Program-made: the position numbers and the translations under genes
Source of the DNA: an uncultured Lachnospiraceae bacterium
GTDB lineage: Bacteria; Bacillota; Clostridia; Lachnospirales; Lachnospiraceae
NCBI GenBank assembly: GCA_910588405.1
Contig: CAJUPT010000005.1
Span: forward strand, 42,513-106,512
Length of the DNA: 64,000 bases
Direction of reading: 5' to 3'
Part shown: one piece after another, positions 33,930-43,448 of the stretch
Position numbering within the stretch: position 1 is the first letter of the stretch
Layout of the letters: each line of letters begins with the position of its first letter
The notes under the pieces: model-generated
Told to the model about the DNA's origin: nothing
The model's database searches: none
The model's input: only the letters and a program-made list of their open reading frames with translations

Positions 33930-34261
33930 AAATCAATGAGGATATTTTATATGCGGGTGCATGCTTATTGCAAAGCCCGTGGGTATATCATAAAAGCAAT
34001 GAAGGAAACGAGTAGCCTGCTGCAGCCTGTGCAGAGAGAGCGGCATTTGCTGAGAGTCGCTTCCGAAGCGAGCCGGTGAAAACCATTCCCAAGCTGTGAT
34101 GCCTAAGGGCCGGTTTAGATGGACGGTCTGTTAAGCGTTGTCGTATGTCTGCGTTAAAGGCGGGGCCTGAAAGGGCTTTGAGTGAAACATAAGGTGGAAC
34201 CGTGCGGATGACGCACCCTTATAAAGCTGGTTGGAGAAACAGCTTTATAAGGGTGTTTTTT
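33930..34261 (+). promoter_or_regulatory. T-box riboswitch controlling thrS
   Basis: The leader holds the T-box sequence AAGGTGGAACCGTGCGG (34191-34207), the AGAGAGCGG-type segment of stem I near 34034-34042 and a terminator. ACC (34082-34084) in GTGAAAACCATTCCC is the likely specifier codon, which matches threonine and the gene that follows. Uncharged tRNA-Thr should favour the antiterminator and allow thrS expression. Confidence 0.9.
34215..34261 (+). terminator. Intrinsic terminator of the T-box
   Basis: ACCCTTATAAAGCTG (34215-34229) pairs perfectly with CAGCTTTATAAGGGT (34240-34254) and is followed by a T run. The ACC-side arm is competed for by the T-box antiterminator. Confidence 0.92.
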
Positions 34262-34286
34262 GATGATAAAAAGGAGGAGAAAGACG

Positions 34287-36038
34287 ATGAAAGTAAGCAT
34301 GAAAGACGGCTCCCTGCAGGAGCTGACATTTGACGACGAACTGGGAAGGGACGCCTTCCGGCACACCACATCCCATATTCTGGCCCAGGCGGTAAAACGA
34401 TTGTATCCTACGGCGAAATGTGCCATCGGGCCATCCATCGACGATGGGTTTTACTATGATTTTGAATTTGATTTTGAATTTTCCGCGGAAAACTTTGACG
34501 AGATTGAGAAGGAAATGAAGAAGATCGTCAAGGAAAACCTGCCGCTGCGCCGCTCTACGATGAGCCGGGAGGAAGCGATCAAGCTGATGGAAGAGAAAAA
34601 CGAGCCTTACAAGGTGGAGCTGATTCAGGATCTGCCGGAGGACGCAGAGCTGAGTTTTTATCAGCAGGGAGAGTTTATCGACCTGTGCGCAGGTCCCCAT
34701 ATCAGCTATACCAGCGCGGTGAAAGCTTTTAAGCTGACCTCCGTGGCAGGCGCTTACTGGCGGGGAAATGAAAAGAATAAGATGCTGACCAGAATCTACG
34801 GCACCTGTTTCCCGAAAAAAGACATGCTGGAGGAATACCTGCAGCGGATCGAGGAGGCCAAGAAGCGGGACCACAGAAAGCTGGGCAGGGAACTGGAGCT
34901 GTTTACGCTGATGGAGGAAGGCCCGGGATTCCCCTTCTTCCTGCCAAAGGGTATGATTTTGAAAAACCTGCTGCTGGATTACTGGAGAAAGATTCATACC
35001 AGGGAGGGCTATGTGGAGATTTCCACGCCGATGATGCTGAACCGGCAGCTGTGGGAGACCTCCGGTCACTGGGACCATTACCGGGAAAATATGTATACGA
35101 CGGTGATCGACGAGACGGATTTCGCCATCAAGCCTATGAACTGCCCCGGCGGCCTGCTGGTGTATAAGATGCAGCCCCATTCCTACAGGGAGCTGCCGAT
35201 CCGGATGGGGGAGATCGGTCTGGTACATCGTCACGAGAAGTCCGGCGCACTGCACGGCCTGATGCGGGTGCGCTGCTTTAACCAGGATGACGCTCATATT
35301 TTCATGACGGAGGAGCAGATTCCTCAGGAGATCAAAGGGGTTGTGCGGCTGATCGACGAGGTGTACTCCAAGTTTGGCTTTAAATACCATGTAGAGCTGT
35401 CCACCAGGCCGGAGAATTCCATGGGCAGTGACGAGGACTGGGAGATGGCGACGAACGGCCTGCGCTCCGCCCTGGACGACCTGGGCCTGAATTATGTGGT
35501 GAATGAGGGGGACGGCGCATTCTACGGCCCGAAGATCGATTTCCATCTGGAGGATTCCATCGGCAGGACCTGGCAGTGCGGCACGATCCAGCTGGACTTC
35601 CAGCTTCCCCAGCGGTTTGAACTGGAATATATCGGCGCCGACGGCGAGCGTCACCGTCCGATTATGATTCACCGGGTGGCATTTGGCTCCATCGAACGGT
35701 TTATCGGCATCCTGATCGAGCATTACGCAGGGAAATTCCCGTTATGGCTGGCGCCGGTGCAGGTGCGTGTGCTGCCGATTTCCGATAAATTCCTCGACTA
35801 CGCGAAGCAGGTGGAAAAACAGCTGACCGACGCCGGATATCGGTGCGAGGTGGACGAGCGGGCCGAGAAGATTGGGTATAAGATCAGAGAAGCGCAGTTA
35901 AAACAGATTCCTTATATGCTGATCGTAGGCGAGAAGGAGATGGAGAACCAGATGGTTTCCGTGAGAAAACGGGACGAAGGGGATCTGGGAGGAAAGTCTA
36001 TGGAGGAGTTTTTGGCGCTGCTGGGAGAGGAAGAATAA
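34287..36038 (+). CDS. thrS: Threonyl-tRNA synthetase
   Basis: A 583-aa class II synthetase. The editing domain holds HTTSHILAQAVKRLYP and DLCAGPHI (the HxxxH and Cys-x-x-x-His editing motifs). The catalytic core holds IKPMNCPGG, VHRHEKSGALHGLMRVR (motif 2) and MIHRVAFGSIERF (motif 3). An anticodon-binding domain follows (VQVRVLPISDKFLDYA). It is about 60 residues shorter than most bacterial ThrRS because the N-terminal TGS domain is almost absent: the editing domain begins near residue 20. ATG 34287 follows AAGGAGGAG; the earlier ATG at 34260 lies inside the terminator. Controlled by the T-box upstream. Confidence 0.97.
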   Translation: MKVSMKDGSLQELTFDDELGRDAFRHTTSHILAQAVKRLYPTAKCAIGPSIDDGFYYDFEFDFEFSAENFDEIEKEMKKIVKENLPLRRSTMSREEAIKLMEEKNEPYKVELIQDLPEDAELSFYQQGEFIDLCAGPHISYTSAVKAFKLTSVAGAYWRGNEKNKMLTRIYGTCFPKKDMLEEYLQRIEEAKKRDHRKLGRELELFTLMEEGPGFPFFLPKGMILKNLLLDYWRKIHTREGYVEISTPMMLNRQLWETSGHWDHYRENMYTTVIDETDFAIKPMNCPGGLLVYKMQPHSYRELPIRMGEIGLVHRHEKSGALHGLMRVRCFNQDDAHIFMTEEQIPQEIKGVVRLIDEVYSKFGFKYHVELSTRPENSMGSDEDWEMATNGLRSALDDLGLNYVVNEGDGAFYGPKIDFHLEDSIGRTWQCGTIQLDFQLPQRFELEYIGADGERHRPIMIHRVAFGSIERFIGILIEHYAGKFPLWLAPVQVRVLPISDKFLDYAKQVEKQLTDAGYRCEVDERAEKIGYKIREAQLKQIPYMLIVGEKEMENQMVSVRKRDEGDLGGKSMEEFLALLGEEE

Positions 36039-36053
36039 GGTGTCGCTTTAGCG

Positions 36054-36092
36054 AAGTATCCGGCAAAATGCGCCAGTCACGCATTTTGTCGG
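36054..36092. repeat. CCGGCAAAATGCG hairpin repeat, copy 3
   Basis: AAGTATCCGGCAAAATG matches the copies at 1897 and 13774. CCGGCAAAATGCG (36060-36072) pairs with CGCATTTTGTCGG (36080-36092) with one mismatch. It separates thrS from the convergent PucR gene and may end both transcripts. Confidence 0.65.
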
Positions 36093-36110
36093 ATTGCGCA
36101 GTATTTTGAT

Positions 36111-37625
36111 TTAAGAATGCTTTTTTATCTCAAATGCTAACAGCAACTGAAAACGCAAATCTGCGTCATCCAAATTAAAGGCGGTAATCTCGTTGATCCG
36201 GTTGATGCGGTACAACAGAGAATTTCGATGGAGGTGCAGCTGCTGGGAAGTAAGGGTCACGTTGCGCTCGTTTTTCAGATAATGGTACAGCGTGTTGGAA
36301 TATTGCGTATCATTGCGCAGATCATATAGTTCCAGTTTAAGGAGTCCCATAGGGCAAAGCATATTTAAATTCATATGTTTGCTGCAAATGTCAATCAGGT
36401 GCTGCATTCTGTAATTTTGAAAGAGATAGAAGTATTGGGAAGGATGCTTCCCGGTTCCCAGTGAAAGGGCACTTTCCGCCTGGTAAACATATTGATTAAG
36501 GTTGTAAAATCCGGAAAAAGGTTCGCTGATACCGGCATGGCGTCTGCACTGGTTGAATAATTTATCCAGCTGCCTGGTCAGATTGTTCCATTCTTCATGA
36601 TCGGGAATACGATACACACAATATAATTTCTCTTCGATGATCACAGGCTTTCCATCATCTATGTGCATCAGACGGCTGAAAATAGTCTGGTTGATAATTT
36701 CATTTTCCAAATCAACAGGGCATACCAAAACGGAGAAGGTATCATCCGGTTTCCAATGAATAGGAACCAGTTGTTCTTCTATCGATCTGGTGTCTTTCAG
36801 ATTCCCTAAAATAACATCTTTGAAGAAATATTCGTAATAATTTCCTTTTGATGACAGGGATTTCATATTTCTGTAAAAGAATTTCGTGATATATGGTTCT
36901 AATATTCTAAGATAATCCAATTCTCCCGGATGAATTTCATGATTGATGGCTACAATGAAAAAAAATCCCTGCAATCTATTTTCAAATCGAATATCAAACT
37001 TTATAAATGGGCGGTAAAACTGCGGAATATGCTGCAGGCTGACGAGATCGGAAGGGGCGGTATGTGTCCAGCTGTCACTGTTTAAAAGTGATACGACCGT
37101 GTGGATCGGCACATATCTTCTCTCAACCAGATGTTTGAAAGTGGCGCTGATCAGCGGAATTTCGTCAGCCTGCTGAATGGCCAGCACCTGAAAACTGGAA
37201 TCTACGATATAAGAGGGGTTATCCATTTTCTCTGAAATTTGATTAATAAAATCCTGTATATTGTTTTGCCGGACTAACATATCCAGGACCGCATATTTGA
37301 ATGCATGAAAGCTGTCCGTCGTTTCAATTAAAGCATTTAGCAGGTAATCGGCAGATACGGGTTCGGAGATATAAGCATAGTCATGAGCCGGATGGAATAT
37401 TGGCTTGTATAAATAGAGGATTGTAAAAGGCTGTTTCTGTCCGGGCGTGATCGGGTCGGCGTGAATATTTTGCGTTATAATATACAGACATTCCTGGGAA
37501 AGTATGGCTTCCTCCGCATGAAACAGTTGAAATCTCTGAAAATACTGATGTCTGCGGCATCTGATTTCACATGATATGGATTTTTTCTCCAGTTCATATT
37601 GAAGCATATCCAGGCTAAATTTCAT
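36111..37625 (-). CDS. PucR/CdaR-type transcriptional regulator
   Basis: A 504-aa regulator ending in a PucR-type helix-turn-helix (SQQLHLHRNSLLYRINRINE) with a CdaR-like middle. ATG 37625 has AGGTG upstream; a longer frame from 37763 would cross the shared promoter region. It is divergent from the URO-D gene at 37851 and probably controls it and the GntP transporter. Related to the regulators at 18484 and 41805. The inducer is not known. Confidence 0.82.
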   Translation of the reverse strand: MKFSLDMLQYELEKKSISCEIRCRRHQYFQRFQLFHAEEAILSQECLYIITQNIHADPITPGQKQPFTILYLYKPIFHPAHDYAYISEPVSADYLLNALIETTDSFHAFKYAVLDMLVRQNNIQDFINQISEKMDNPSYIVDSSFQVLAIQQADEIPLISATFKHLVERRYVPIHTVVSLLNSDSWTHTAPSDLVSLQHIPQFYRPFIKFDIRFENRLQGFFFIVAINHEIHPGELDYLRILEPYITKFFYRNMKSLSSKGNYYEYFFKDVILGNLKDTRSIEEQLVPIHWKPDDTFSVLVCPVDLENEIINQTIFSRLMHIDDGKPVIIEEKLYCVYRIPDHEEWNNLTRQLDKLFNQCRRHAGISEPFSGFYNLNQYVYQAESALSLGTGKHPSQYFYLFQNYRMQHLIDICSKHMNLNMLCPMGLLKLELYDLRNDTQYSNTLYHYLKNERNVTLTSQQLHLHRNSLLYRINRINEITAFNLDDADLRFQLLLAFEIKKHS

Positions 37626-37768
37626 TTCGTTGTTCACCTGCTTTTGTATTTGTAATGTCACATAGCTATAATTTAATATAGCATATTTCTCTGATGGAGG
37701 GGACTGGATAAAACGCACAAATAGAAATCGGCTGGGTTTGTGTACAGGGTATAGTGTGCCCATGTATT

Positions 37769-37782
37769 GTATAATGTTATAC
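37769..37782. promoter_or_regulatory. Palindrome in the PucR / URO-D divergent region
   Basis: GTATAA-TG-TTATAC is a perfect inverted repeat that also contains TATAAT (37770-37775). A candidate operator over a -10 element; no convincing -35 was seen. Confidence 0.3.
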
Positions 37783-37850
37783 TCAATATCATAAAACCAT
37801 ATAACGCGCGTGACGGTTAAATTCAGGAAAATGAAGGGAAACAGATTGAC

Positions 37851-38963
37851 ATGGGATTATATGAAGAAAGATTAAACAGGATTCATGCTGCGGTAGCGCT
37901 GGAAGCTGTGGACAGGGTTCCTGTTATTTCAGGAAACGCCGCGTTTAATGCCGCCGCCTGTGGCGTGACAGTAGCCGATTTTATCAGCGATATGGAACTG
38001 AATTGTACCTGCAACATAGAGGGCGTAAAAAAATGCGGTGATGTGGACGGTGTCCAGCTCAGGATTTCAACGCCGTACGTACTGCCTGGTATGTGGCTGT
38101 CTCAGATCCGGGTGCCGGGAAAGGAACTGGCGGATAACGAACTATGGCAGGTGCTTGAGCAGGAATTAATAACGGAAGATGATTATGATACGATTCTGGA
38201 AAACGGCTGGGAGGCATGGTACAACGAGTATATGGTAACCAGGCTGGGCAATCCCGGAAAAGAAGCCGCGAAACAGTTTCAATACGCGCCGGTCGCGAAG
38301 CAGCGTTTTCTGGAAGCGGAGATTCCCTGTATTAAAGAAGGAAACATTATGAGCCCTTTTGAAATGCTGTGCGGCGGCCGTTCTATGCAGACTTTTCTGA
38401 TAGATGATCTGATGGAAAACGCGGAAAAAGTGGAAGCGGTATTTAAAGTAATCCATTCCTATAATATGGACAAATATCAAAAACAGTTCGAGTCGGAAAA
38501 TAAGCCCTGCGGAGTCTGGGTCGGCGGATGGAGAGGGACGCCAGGCCTGCTGTCTCCATGGATGTTTGAGCAGTTTTCCTGGCCGTATATCAGAGAGTTG
38601 GTTGATTTATGCCTGAATTATGACGTGCTGCCGATTCTCCATCTGGATTCCTGCTGGGATCTTGGACTTGAAAAATTCCGCGATTTCCCGAAAGGAAAGT
38701 GTATTATGGCTTTGGACGGCAAAACCAGCATGAAGCTGGCGAAAGATACGGTGGGGGATATCATGTGCATTATGGGAGATGTCCCTGCCGAGCTGCTGGC
38801 CTTTGGAACCAAAGAAAAGGTATATGAATATGTGACCCATTTGCTTAATATGATGGGGCCTGCAGGGTACATTATTTGTTCCGGATGTGATGTGCCGTTT
38901 AACGCGAAATTGGAAAATGTCCAAATGATGGCACAGGCACGGGATGATTATTACAAAAAATAA
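37851..38963 (+). CDS. URO-D-fold methyltransferase, zinc-ligand class
   Basis: A 370-aa member of the URO-D/MtaA superfamily. ILHLDSCWD (near 264-269) and IICSGCDVPFN (near 341-350) place His and Cys residues where MtaA- and CmuA-type enzymes bind zinc to activate a thiol or other methyl acceptor. It should transfer a methyl group to or from a corrinoid, but no corrinoid protein or methyltransferase II gene lies in this module, so it would have to share partners encoded elsewhere. A weak AAGGGAAA site precedes ATG. Followed 31 bases later by a GntP transporter. Closely related to the protein at 43449. Confidence 0.75.
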   Translation: MGLYEERLNRIHAAVALEAVDRVPVISGNAAFNAAACGVTVADFISDMELNCTCNIEGVKKCGDVDGVQLRISTPYVLPGMWLSQIRVPGKELADNELWQVLEQELITEDDYDTILENGWEAWYNEYMVTRLGNPGKEAAKQFQYAPVAKQRFLEAEIPCIKEGNIMSPFEMLCGGRSMQTFLIDDLMENAEKVEAVFKVIHSYNMDKYQKQFESENKPCGVWVGGWRGTPGLLSPWMFEQFSWPYIRELVDLCLNYDVLPILHLDSCWDLGLEKFRDFPKGKCIMALDGKTSMKLAKDTVGDIMCIMGDVPAELLAFGTKEKVYEYVTHLLNMMGPAGYIICSGCDVPFNAKLENVQMMAQARDDYYKK

Positions 38964-38994
38964 TTTTATAATTTGAAGAGGGGAGGAACACTCA

Positions 38995-40326
38995 ATGACA
39001 GTAATGAATCTTTTGGGATTGGTTTTAGCGATCGCGGTTCTGATCTTTCTGATTTTTAAAGGATGCAGCGCAATCGTCAGTTCCCTTGTGGCTGCGCTTG
39101 TAGCAGGGCTGTTAAATGGTTTCGGAGTTTGGGAAAGCTTATCTGCATATTATGTTCCCGGATTCTTGAATTTTGCGGGTAAAATGTTTTTTGTATTTCT
39201 GTTTGCAACTATTTATGGCAAGGTTATTGGCGCGTCCGGTTCCGCGCACCGGATCGCATATACTTTCGTAGATATATTTGGAAAGAAACATGCTTTGCTG
39301 GTGATCGGCATTACCACAGGCGTTCTGGTATATGGCGGTGTGAGCGCGATGGTTGTGGTATTTACGGTTCTTCCGATTGCCTATGTGCTGATTAAAGAAG
39401 CGGATATTCCTAAAATTCTGCTGCCGGCCGCGATTACATGGGGGCAGGCTACCTTTGCCATGTCGGCGCTGCCCGGAAGCCCTCAGAATCCCAACATTGT
39501 ACCGGCTACGTTTTTTGGGACGACGCCGATGGCCGCGCCTGTTACGGGTATTATCTGCGGTATTCTGATGTTTGTGGGTGGATGGCTGTATCTGGAATGG
39601 CAGAACAAACGGTATCATGAAAAAGGTATCGGGTTTGATGCGGGTTCGAAGATTAATCTGAAAACAGACAGTGAGGTCAGAAGAGAAGATTGCCCCGGCG
39701 TAGTGAAAGCGTTTGCGCCGCTGGTTATTCTGATTGTACTTTATCTTGCGTTTTCCGGCGGGGTGTTTGGGAGCGCGATGGATGCGGTTACCGCGGTGAA
39801 CACGGCAATGTTTATTTCCATCGTGGCGGTATTTGTATTGAATCCGGGCAAATTTAATGTGATAATGGCTGCTTTCATGGATGGCTCCCGTGAATGGACC
39901 GGGCCGCTTATGAATTTCACCTGCATGATCGCTTTTGGCGCTGTCGTACAGGCGACGCCAGGATTTGCTCTGGTATCCGAATGGCTCTTAAATGTGTCCG
40001 GAAATGTATATGTATCAGCCTTGCTTACGGTAAGCATTATGTGCGGAATCACAGGAAACGGAAGCGGCGGTGAAACAATTGCCATGAACGCCCTTGGAGA
40101 AAGATGGCTTACTATGGGAGGAAATCCCCAGGCTTTGCACAGAATTGCCAGTGTCGCGTCATGTGGTTTTGACTCTCTGCCTCACTGCGGAGGAATCACA
40201 ACCGTATATGGCCTTTGCGATGAATCAATCGGTAAAGGATATATCCATGCCTTTTTTACCACAACCTTGATTCCGTTTCTCTGTGGGATTGTAGCGGTGG
40301 TGCTTGTTTCAGTAGGGATTTTATAG
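38995..40326 (+). CDS. GntP-family permease
   Basis: A 443-aa inner-membrane carrier with about 12 hydrophobic segments. ALPGSPQNPNIVPATFFGT, GITGNGSGGETIAM and SCGFDSLPHCGGITTVYGL are typical of GntP carriers for gluconate and other hydroxy- or oxo-acids. GGGGAGGAA lies upstream of the ATG. It follows the URO-D gene in the same direction and probably imports its substrate, suggesting an acid. The substrate is inferred. Confidence 0.85.
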   Translation: MTVMNLLGLVLAIAVLIFLIFKGCSAIVSSLVAALVAGLLNGFGVWESLSAYYVPGFLNFAGKMFFVFLFATIYGKVIGASGSAHRIAYTFVDIFGKKHALLVIGITTGVLVYGGVSAMVVVFTVLPIAYVLIKEADIPKILLPAAITWGQATFAMSALPGSPQNPNIVPATFFGTTPMAAPVTGIICGILMFVGGWLYLEWQNKRYHEKGIGFDAGSKINLKTDSEVRREDCPGVVKAFAPLVILIVLYLAFSGGVFGSAMDAVTAVNTAMFISIVAVFVLNPGKFNVIMAAFMDGSREWTGPLMNFTCMIAFGAVVQATPGFALVSEWLLNVSGNVYVSALLTVSIMCGITGNGSGGETIAMNALGERWLTMGGNPQALHRIASVASCGFDSLPHCGGITTVYGLCDESIGKGYIHAFFTTTLIPFLCGIVAVVLVSVGIL

Positions 40327-40334
40327 TTTTTAAT

Positions 40335-40376
40335 AAAACCGGAAAGCCTGCGGTTTTATGTGGCTTTCCGGTTTTT
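40335..40376. terminator. Bidirectional terminator after the GntP gene
   Basis: AAAACCGGAAAGCC (40335-40348) pairs perfectly with GGCTTTCCGGTTTT (40362-40375). With A and T runs on the two sides it can serve both convergent genes. Confidence 0.85.
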
Positions 40377-40417
40377 ATGTGTCGAAAAATCTGATTTTTT
40401 TGCTGTCTTTACCATCC

Positions 40418-41623
40418 CTATTTCCTGCTGTTTTTCAGAAGCAGCATACATAAAGCGCAGACGGCAGCCATCACTGCTGAAAAAAGGAAGGCGGCGCTCC
40501 ATCCGAATTTGTCGATCATCGCGCCGAACAGGATGGCCGAGACGAAAGTACCCAGGTTCATGCCGGTATTTACAATGCCCATTGCCATGGCGATATCATG
40601 AGGAGATCCGCATACATTGGGAATGATCGCATATACCAGAGGAGGCATCATATTTACGGTGAAGCCTACCAGCAGGATAATGATGATCGCCATGGTGGCC
40701 GGGAAGACGGGCAGCAGGGCATATAGAACAGCGCTTGAGATCATCACGATAACGCCCATCCATTTCCATTTTCCGGCGCCGGTTTTATCCATGATAAATC
40801 CGGATACGACTGCGCCCACACAGCCAATGTATCCATGCATTCCTGTCAGGCGAACGGCTTTCATGCTTTCCAACCCTTTCGCCTGTGTGAAAAAAGTGGG
40901 ATAGAACGCCAAAATTCCCTGAATAGAGATCATAAACGCAAAGATACAAAGGGTCAAAAGCCACAGATCTCTGTTTTTCATCACGTCAAAGATGGAATTG
41001 CCTTTTTGTTCTCCGGCGGGATCGCTTGCGCTTACGGATTCACTGCTCCTTAATCCGCGCAGGCATGTAAACCAGAGTATAAGGAATATCAGCGAATATC
41101 CGGAGGTAAACCACCAGATACCTCTCCATCCGCCGGTGAGGCCTATGATAGCAGGAGCCAGTGTGCTGATAAACGCCTGCCCCAGAGAAATATACCACAT
41201 AAAAATGCCCATGGCTTTCCCTCTCTGCTTTGCGGGGATGATCTCATTTACAATAGCGGGGCCTATGGTACAGATTAACGCCATTCCAATCCCTTCAACT
41301 ATTCTGCTGACCAGCAGTATGGATAGGGAGCCGGATACTGCGCCCAGACCGGAACCGGCGATCACAAAGAGCAGAGCGGCCAGGCCAAGACGGTAATTTC
41401 CATATTTGCTCACAAGAATACCGACCGGGATGGACAGGATAATGGGAACCAGGGAAAACAGTGTAGACACAAGTCCGCCCTGCGCAGCCGTTATGGCATA
41501 TTCATTCTGGATCATTTCCATGACAGGAGCCACCTTGAACATAGCCAGAGGCGGCGCGATGGAAGCCAGCAGTACAAGCAAAAGCATAATCCAGGGGTTA
41601 CCGGGGTTTTTTGTTTCAGACAT
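40418..41623 (-). CDS. Major facilitator superfamily transporter
   Basis: A 401-aa protein with 12 hydrophobic segments. GILVSKYGNYRLGL is the loop 2-3 signature and SRIVEGIGMALICTIGPAIVNE the fourth-helix region of the NarK/CynX-like branch. ATG 41623 follows AGGAGGAAGAAATA. It is divergent from a PucR regulator at 41805 and next to a URO-D gene, so it probably belongs to that module as substrate carrier. Confidence 0.85.
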   Translation of the reverse strand: MSETKNPGNPWIMLLLVLLASIAPPLAMFKVAPVMEMIQNEYAITAAQGGLVSTLFSLVPIILSIPVGILVSKYGNYRLGLAALLFVIAGSGLGAVSGSLSILLVSRIVEGIGMALICTIGPAIVNEIIPAKQRGKAMGIFMWYISLGQAFISTLAPAIIGLTGGWRGIWWFTSGYSLIFLILWFTCLRGLRSSESVSASDPAGEQKGNSIFDVMKNRDLWLLTLCIFAFMISIQGILAFYPTFFTQAKGLESMKAVRLTGMHGYIGCVGAVVSGFIMDKTGAGKWKWMGVIVMISSAVLYALLPVFPATMAIIIILLVGFTVNMMPPLVYAIIPNVCGSPHDIAMAMGIVNTGMNLGTFVSAILFGAMIDKFGWSAAFLFSAVMAAVCALCMLLLKNSRK

Positions 41624-41650
41624 TATTTCTTCCTCCTCCAAAGAAAATAC

Positions 41651-41686
41651 TTGCGGGTTTTATCTGCGTTTACTATAATAAACGCA
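41651..41686 (+). promoter_or_regulatory. Promoter with overlapping palindromic operator
   Basis: TTGCGG (41651-41656), 17-base spacer, TATAAT (41674-41679). The perfect inverted repeat TGCGTTTA-CTATAA-TAAACGCA (41665-41686) covers the -10, between the divergent MFS and PucR genes. Likely an operator. Confidence 0.55.
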
Positions 41687-41804
41687 ACTGTTTCTCTCAC
41701 GTATATTATCATCAGGACACAATCCGCTGTCTATGCCCTCTATGACAAATTGGAGGTTTTTAGAAAGCGGCTTTTTGTCCATATCTGATAAATGGAGGCT
41801 AGAG

Positions 41805-43259
41805 ATGAAACTAAGCATGTCTATGATACAATGGTATCTGAGAGATTATTCACAGATCGCCCATATACAGAATGATACCCTTTCGATTCGGGGACTTCGG
41901 TTCCTGTCCGGGAATATGCCGGAGATGCTTCCGGATTTTATGTATCTTGGGGAGGCGTCCGATTACATTTCAGATCAGCAGTATGACCAGGCTTATATCG
42001 TAGTCCATCGGAAGAATCACATTCTGTTCTTCCATGCGGACTTTGAAGACCTGCTGAACGGGCTGCTTTCCGCATTTGATTTTTTTGGAGCGTGGGAGCA
42101 TAAAATGTTTCATGCGTCAAACTCCGGATTTTCCTTGCAGAAGATCCTGGATCTTTCCTGTGAAATTCTGTGCAACCCCGTTACCGTTATGGATTTGGAG
42201 GGAAATATCGCGGCGCTCAATTCCTCAGATGTTCCGGAAGATGATCTGTATTGGAAATACAAACAGGCGGAGGGCCGGGAACATCCTGCCGTGCTTTCGG
42301 AACAATGGTTTGCGGCGGACGGCACGCCGATCCGTGAATTATCCCATTCCCCCCAGCTGATTCAAAACGTGCAGCAGAATCAGGCTCCGTTGATTATGAT
42401 GTATCTTTTCCAGGATGAGGAACCGGTTGCCGTGTTTTATATACTGGTTGCCAACCGAAAGCTTCTTACGATGAACATGCAGCTTGCAGGCGAGATCAGT
42501 AAATACCTGACTTTTTCCGAAGAATTTTTCAAGCGGAATGTTCAGCTTCGCTCTGCGGAAACATTAATGCGGGATTTTCTGGACCATCAGCTGGAAAGTG
42601 ACGGGGAAGGAAATTCCGCCGCGGAAAAGCTGCAAAAATCGGTGGGCGGTGAACAATGGCGCCTGGCGCTGCTGCGTCATGCGCATCGTAAAGACCGTAT
42701 TTATATGAAATCCACGCTGCGTATCCTGAAAAACACGGTAAAGGTTCCCTGCGTTCTTTATCAGGACGATATTTTACTCCTGATATCCGAGCTTCGTCAG
42801 GCGGAGATCCTGAATTTCCTTGCCCGTCAGATGCCGTCAGGCAGCCTGTTTCTGGCGCTTTCCATGCCCACAACAGATTTTTTCAGCCTTCCTCTGCGCT
42901 ATAAACAAACTTTATTTACCGTTGAACAGACAGCGGAAAAACCAGGTGTTTACAAATGTGAAACATTTGCGTTTCCATATATAAAAGAACAGGTGTCTCA
43001 GATTCTTTCCGCCGCGAAACTTCAGCATCCGGCGCTTACAATTCTTGAGGAATATGATCGTATGAATCATACGACGCTTCGGGAAAGCCTTTCCGTATTT
43101 CTGCGAAAGCAGTGCAGCATTTTGGAAACGGCAAAAGAGATGGGCGTACACCGCAACACGATCAAGTATCGGATATTCAGAATACAGGAGATTACAGGCA
43201 TATCCTTTGAGGACGATCAGGAGCTTCGGTATCTGTGTCTGTCGGACTGGCTTCTTTGA
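41805..43259 (+). CDS. PucR/CdaR-type transcriptional regulator
   Basis: A 484-aa regulator with a C-terminal PucR helix-turn-helix (ILETAKEMGVHRNTIKYRIF) and a long sensor part. The start KLSMSMIQWYLRDYSQIAH resembles MRLSIGNLLDWMKRKYFS of the regulator at 18484. ATG 41805 has GGAGG six bases upstream. It precedes the URO-D gene at 43449 in the same direction, separated by a terminator, and is divergent from the MFS carrier. Probable role: substrate-dependent control of both. Confidence 0.82.
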   Translation: MKLSMSMIQWYLRDYSQIAHIQNDTLSIRGLRFLSGNMPEMLPDFMYLGEASDYISDQQYDQAYIVVHRKNHILFFHADFEDLLNGLLSAFDFFGAWEHKMFHASNSGFSLQKILDLSCEILCNPVTVMDLEGNIAALNSSDVPEDDLYWKYKQAEGREHPAVLSEQWFAADGTPIRELSHSPQLIQNVQQNQAPLIMMYLFQDEEPVAVFYILVANRKLLTMNMQLAGEISKYLTFSEEFFKRNVQLRSAETLMRDFLDHQLESDGEGNSAAEKLQKSVGGEQWRLALLRHAHRKDRIYMKSTLRILKNTVKVPCVLYQDDILLLISELRQAEILNFLARQMPSGSLFLALSMPTTDFFSLPLRYKQTLFTVEQTAEKPGVYKCETFAFPYIKEQVSQILSAAKLQHPALTILEEYDRMNHTTLRESLSVFLRKQCSILETAKEMGVHRNTIKYRIFRIQEITGISFEDDQELRYLCLSDWLL

Positions 43260-43290
43260 TTTGTCACTTGATGACAAATCACGTTTTTTT
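43258..43290 (+). terminator. Terminator of the PucR gene
   Basis: GATTTGTCA (43258-43266, overlapping the stop codon) pairs perfectly with TGACAAATC (43272-43280), followed by a run of T. Confidence 0.8.
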
Positions 43291-43448
43291 ATCAAGCGGC
43301 GTTTTTCATATATGGACATATCCTTTTTTGTGAAATTGATTTATGATGGCATCATGACCAGAGAAAATATGATCTGGTTATGATGTTATTTTTTATTACG
43401 GTTATCTGGTAAAATCAACAAAATTATTTTGGAGCGAGGAGGAATACG

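Noticed and set aside
34245..35723. 492-codon open frame on the minus strand opposite thrS
   Set aside because: Codons are the complement of a clear thrS; no domain, no ribosome site, and it runs through the T-box terminator.
37851..38963. True uroporphyrinogen decarboxylase (heme synthesis)
   Set aside because: No other heme genes nearby; the neighbours are regulators and transporters, and the His/Cys motifs match the methyltransferase branch.
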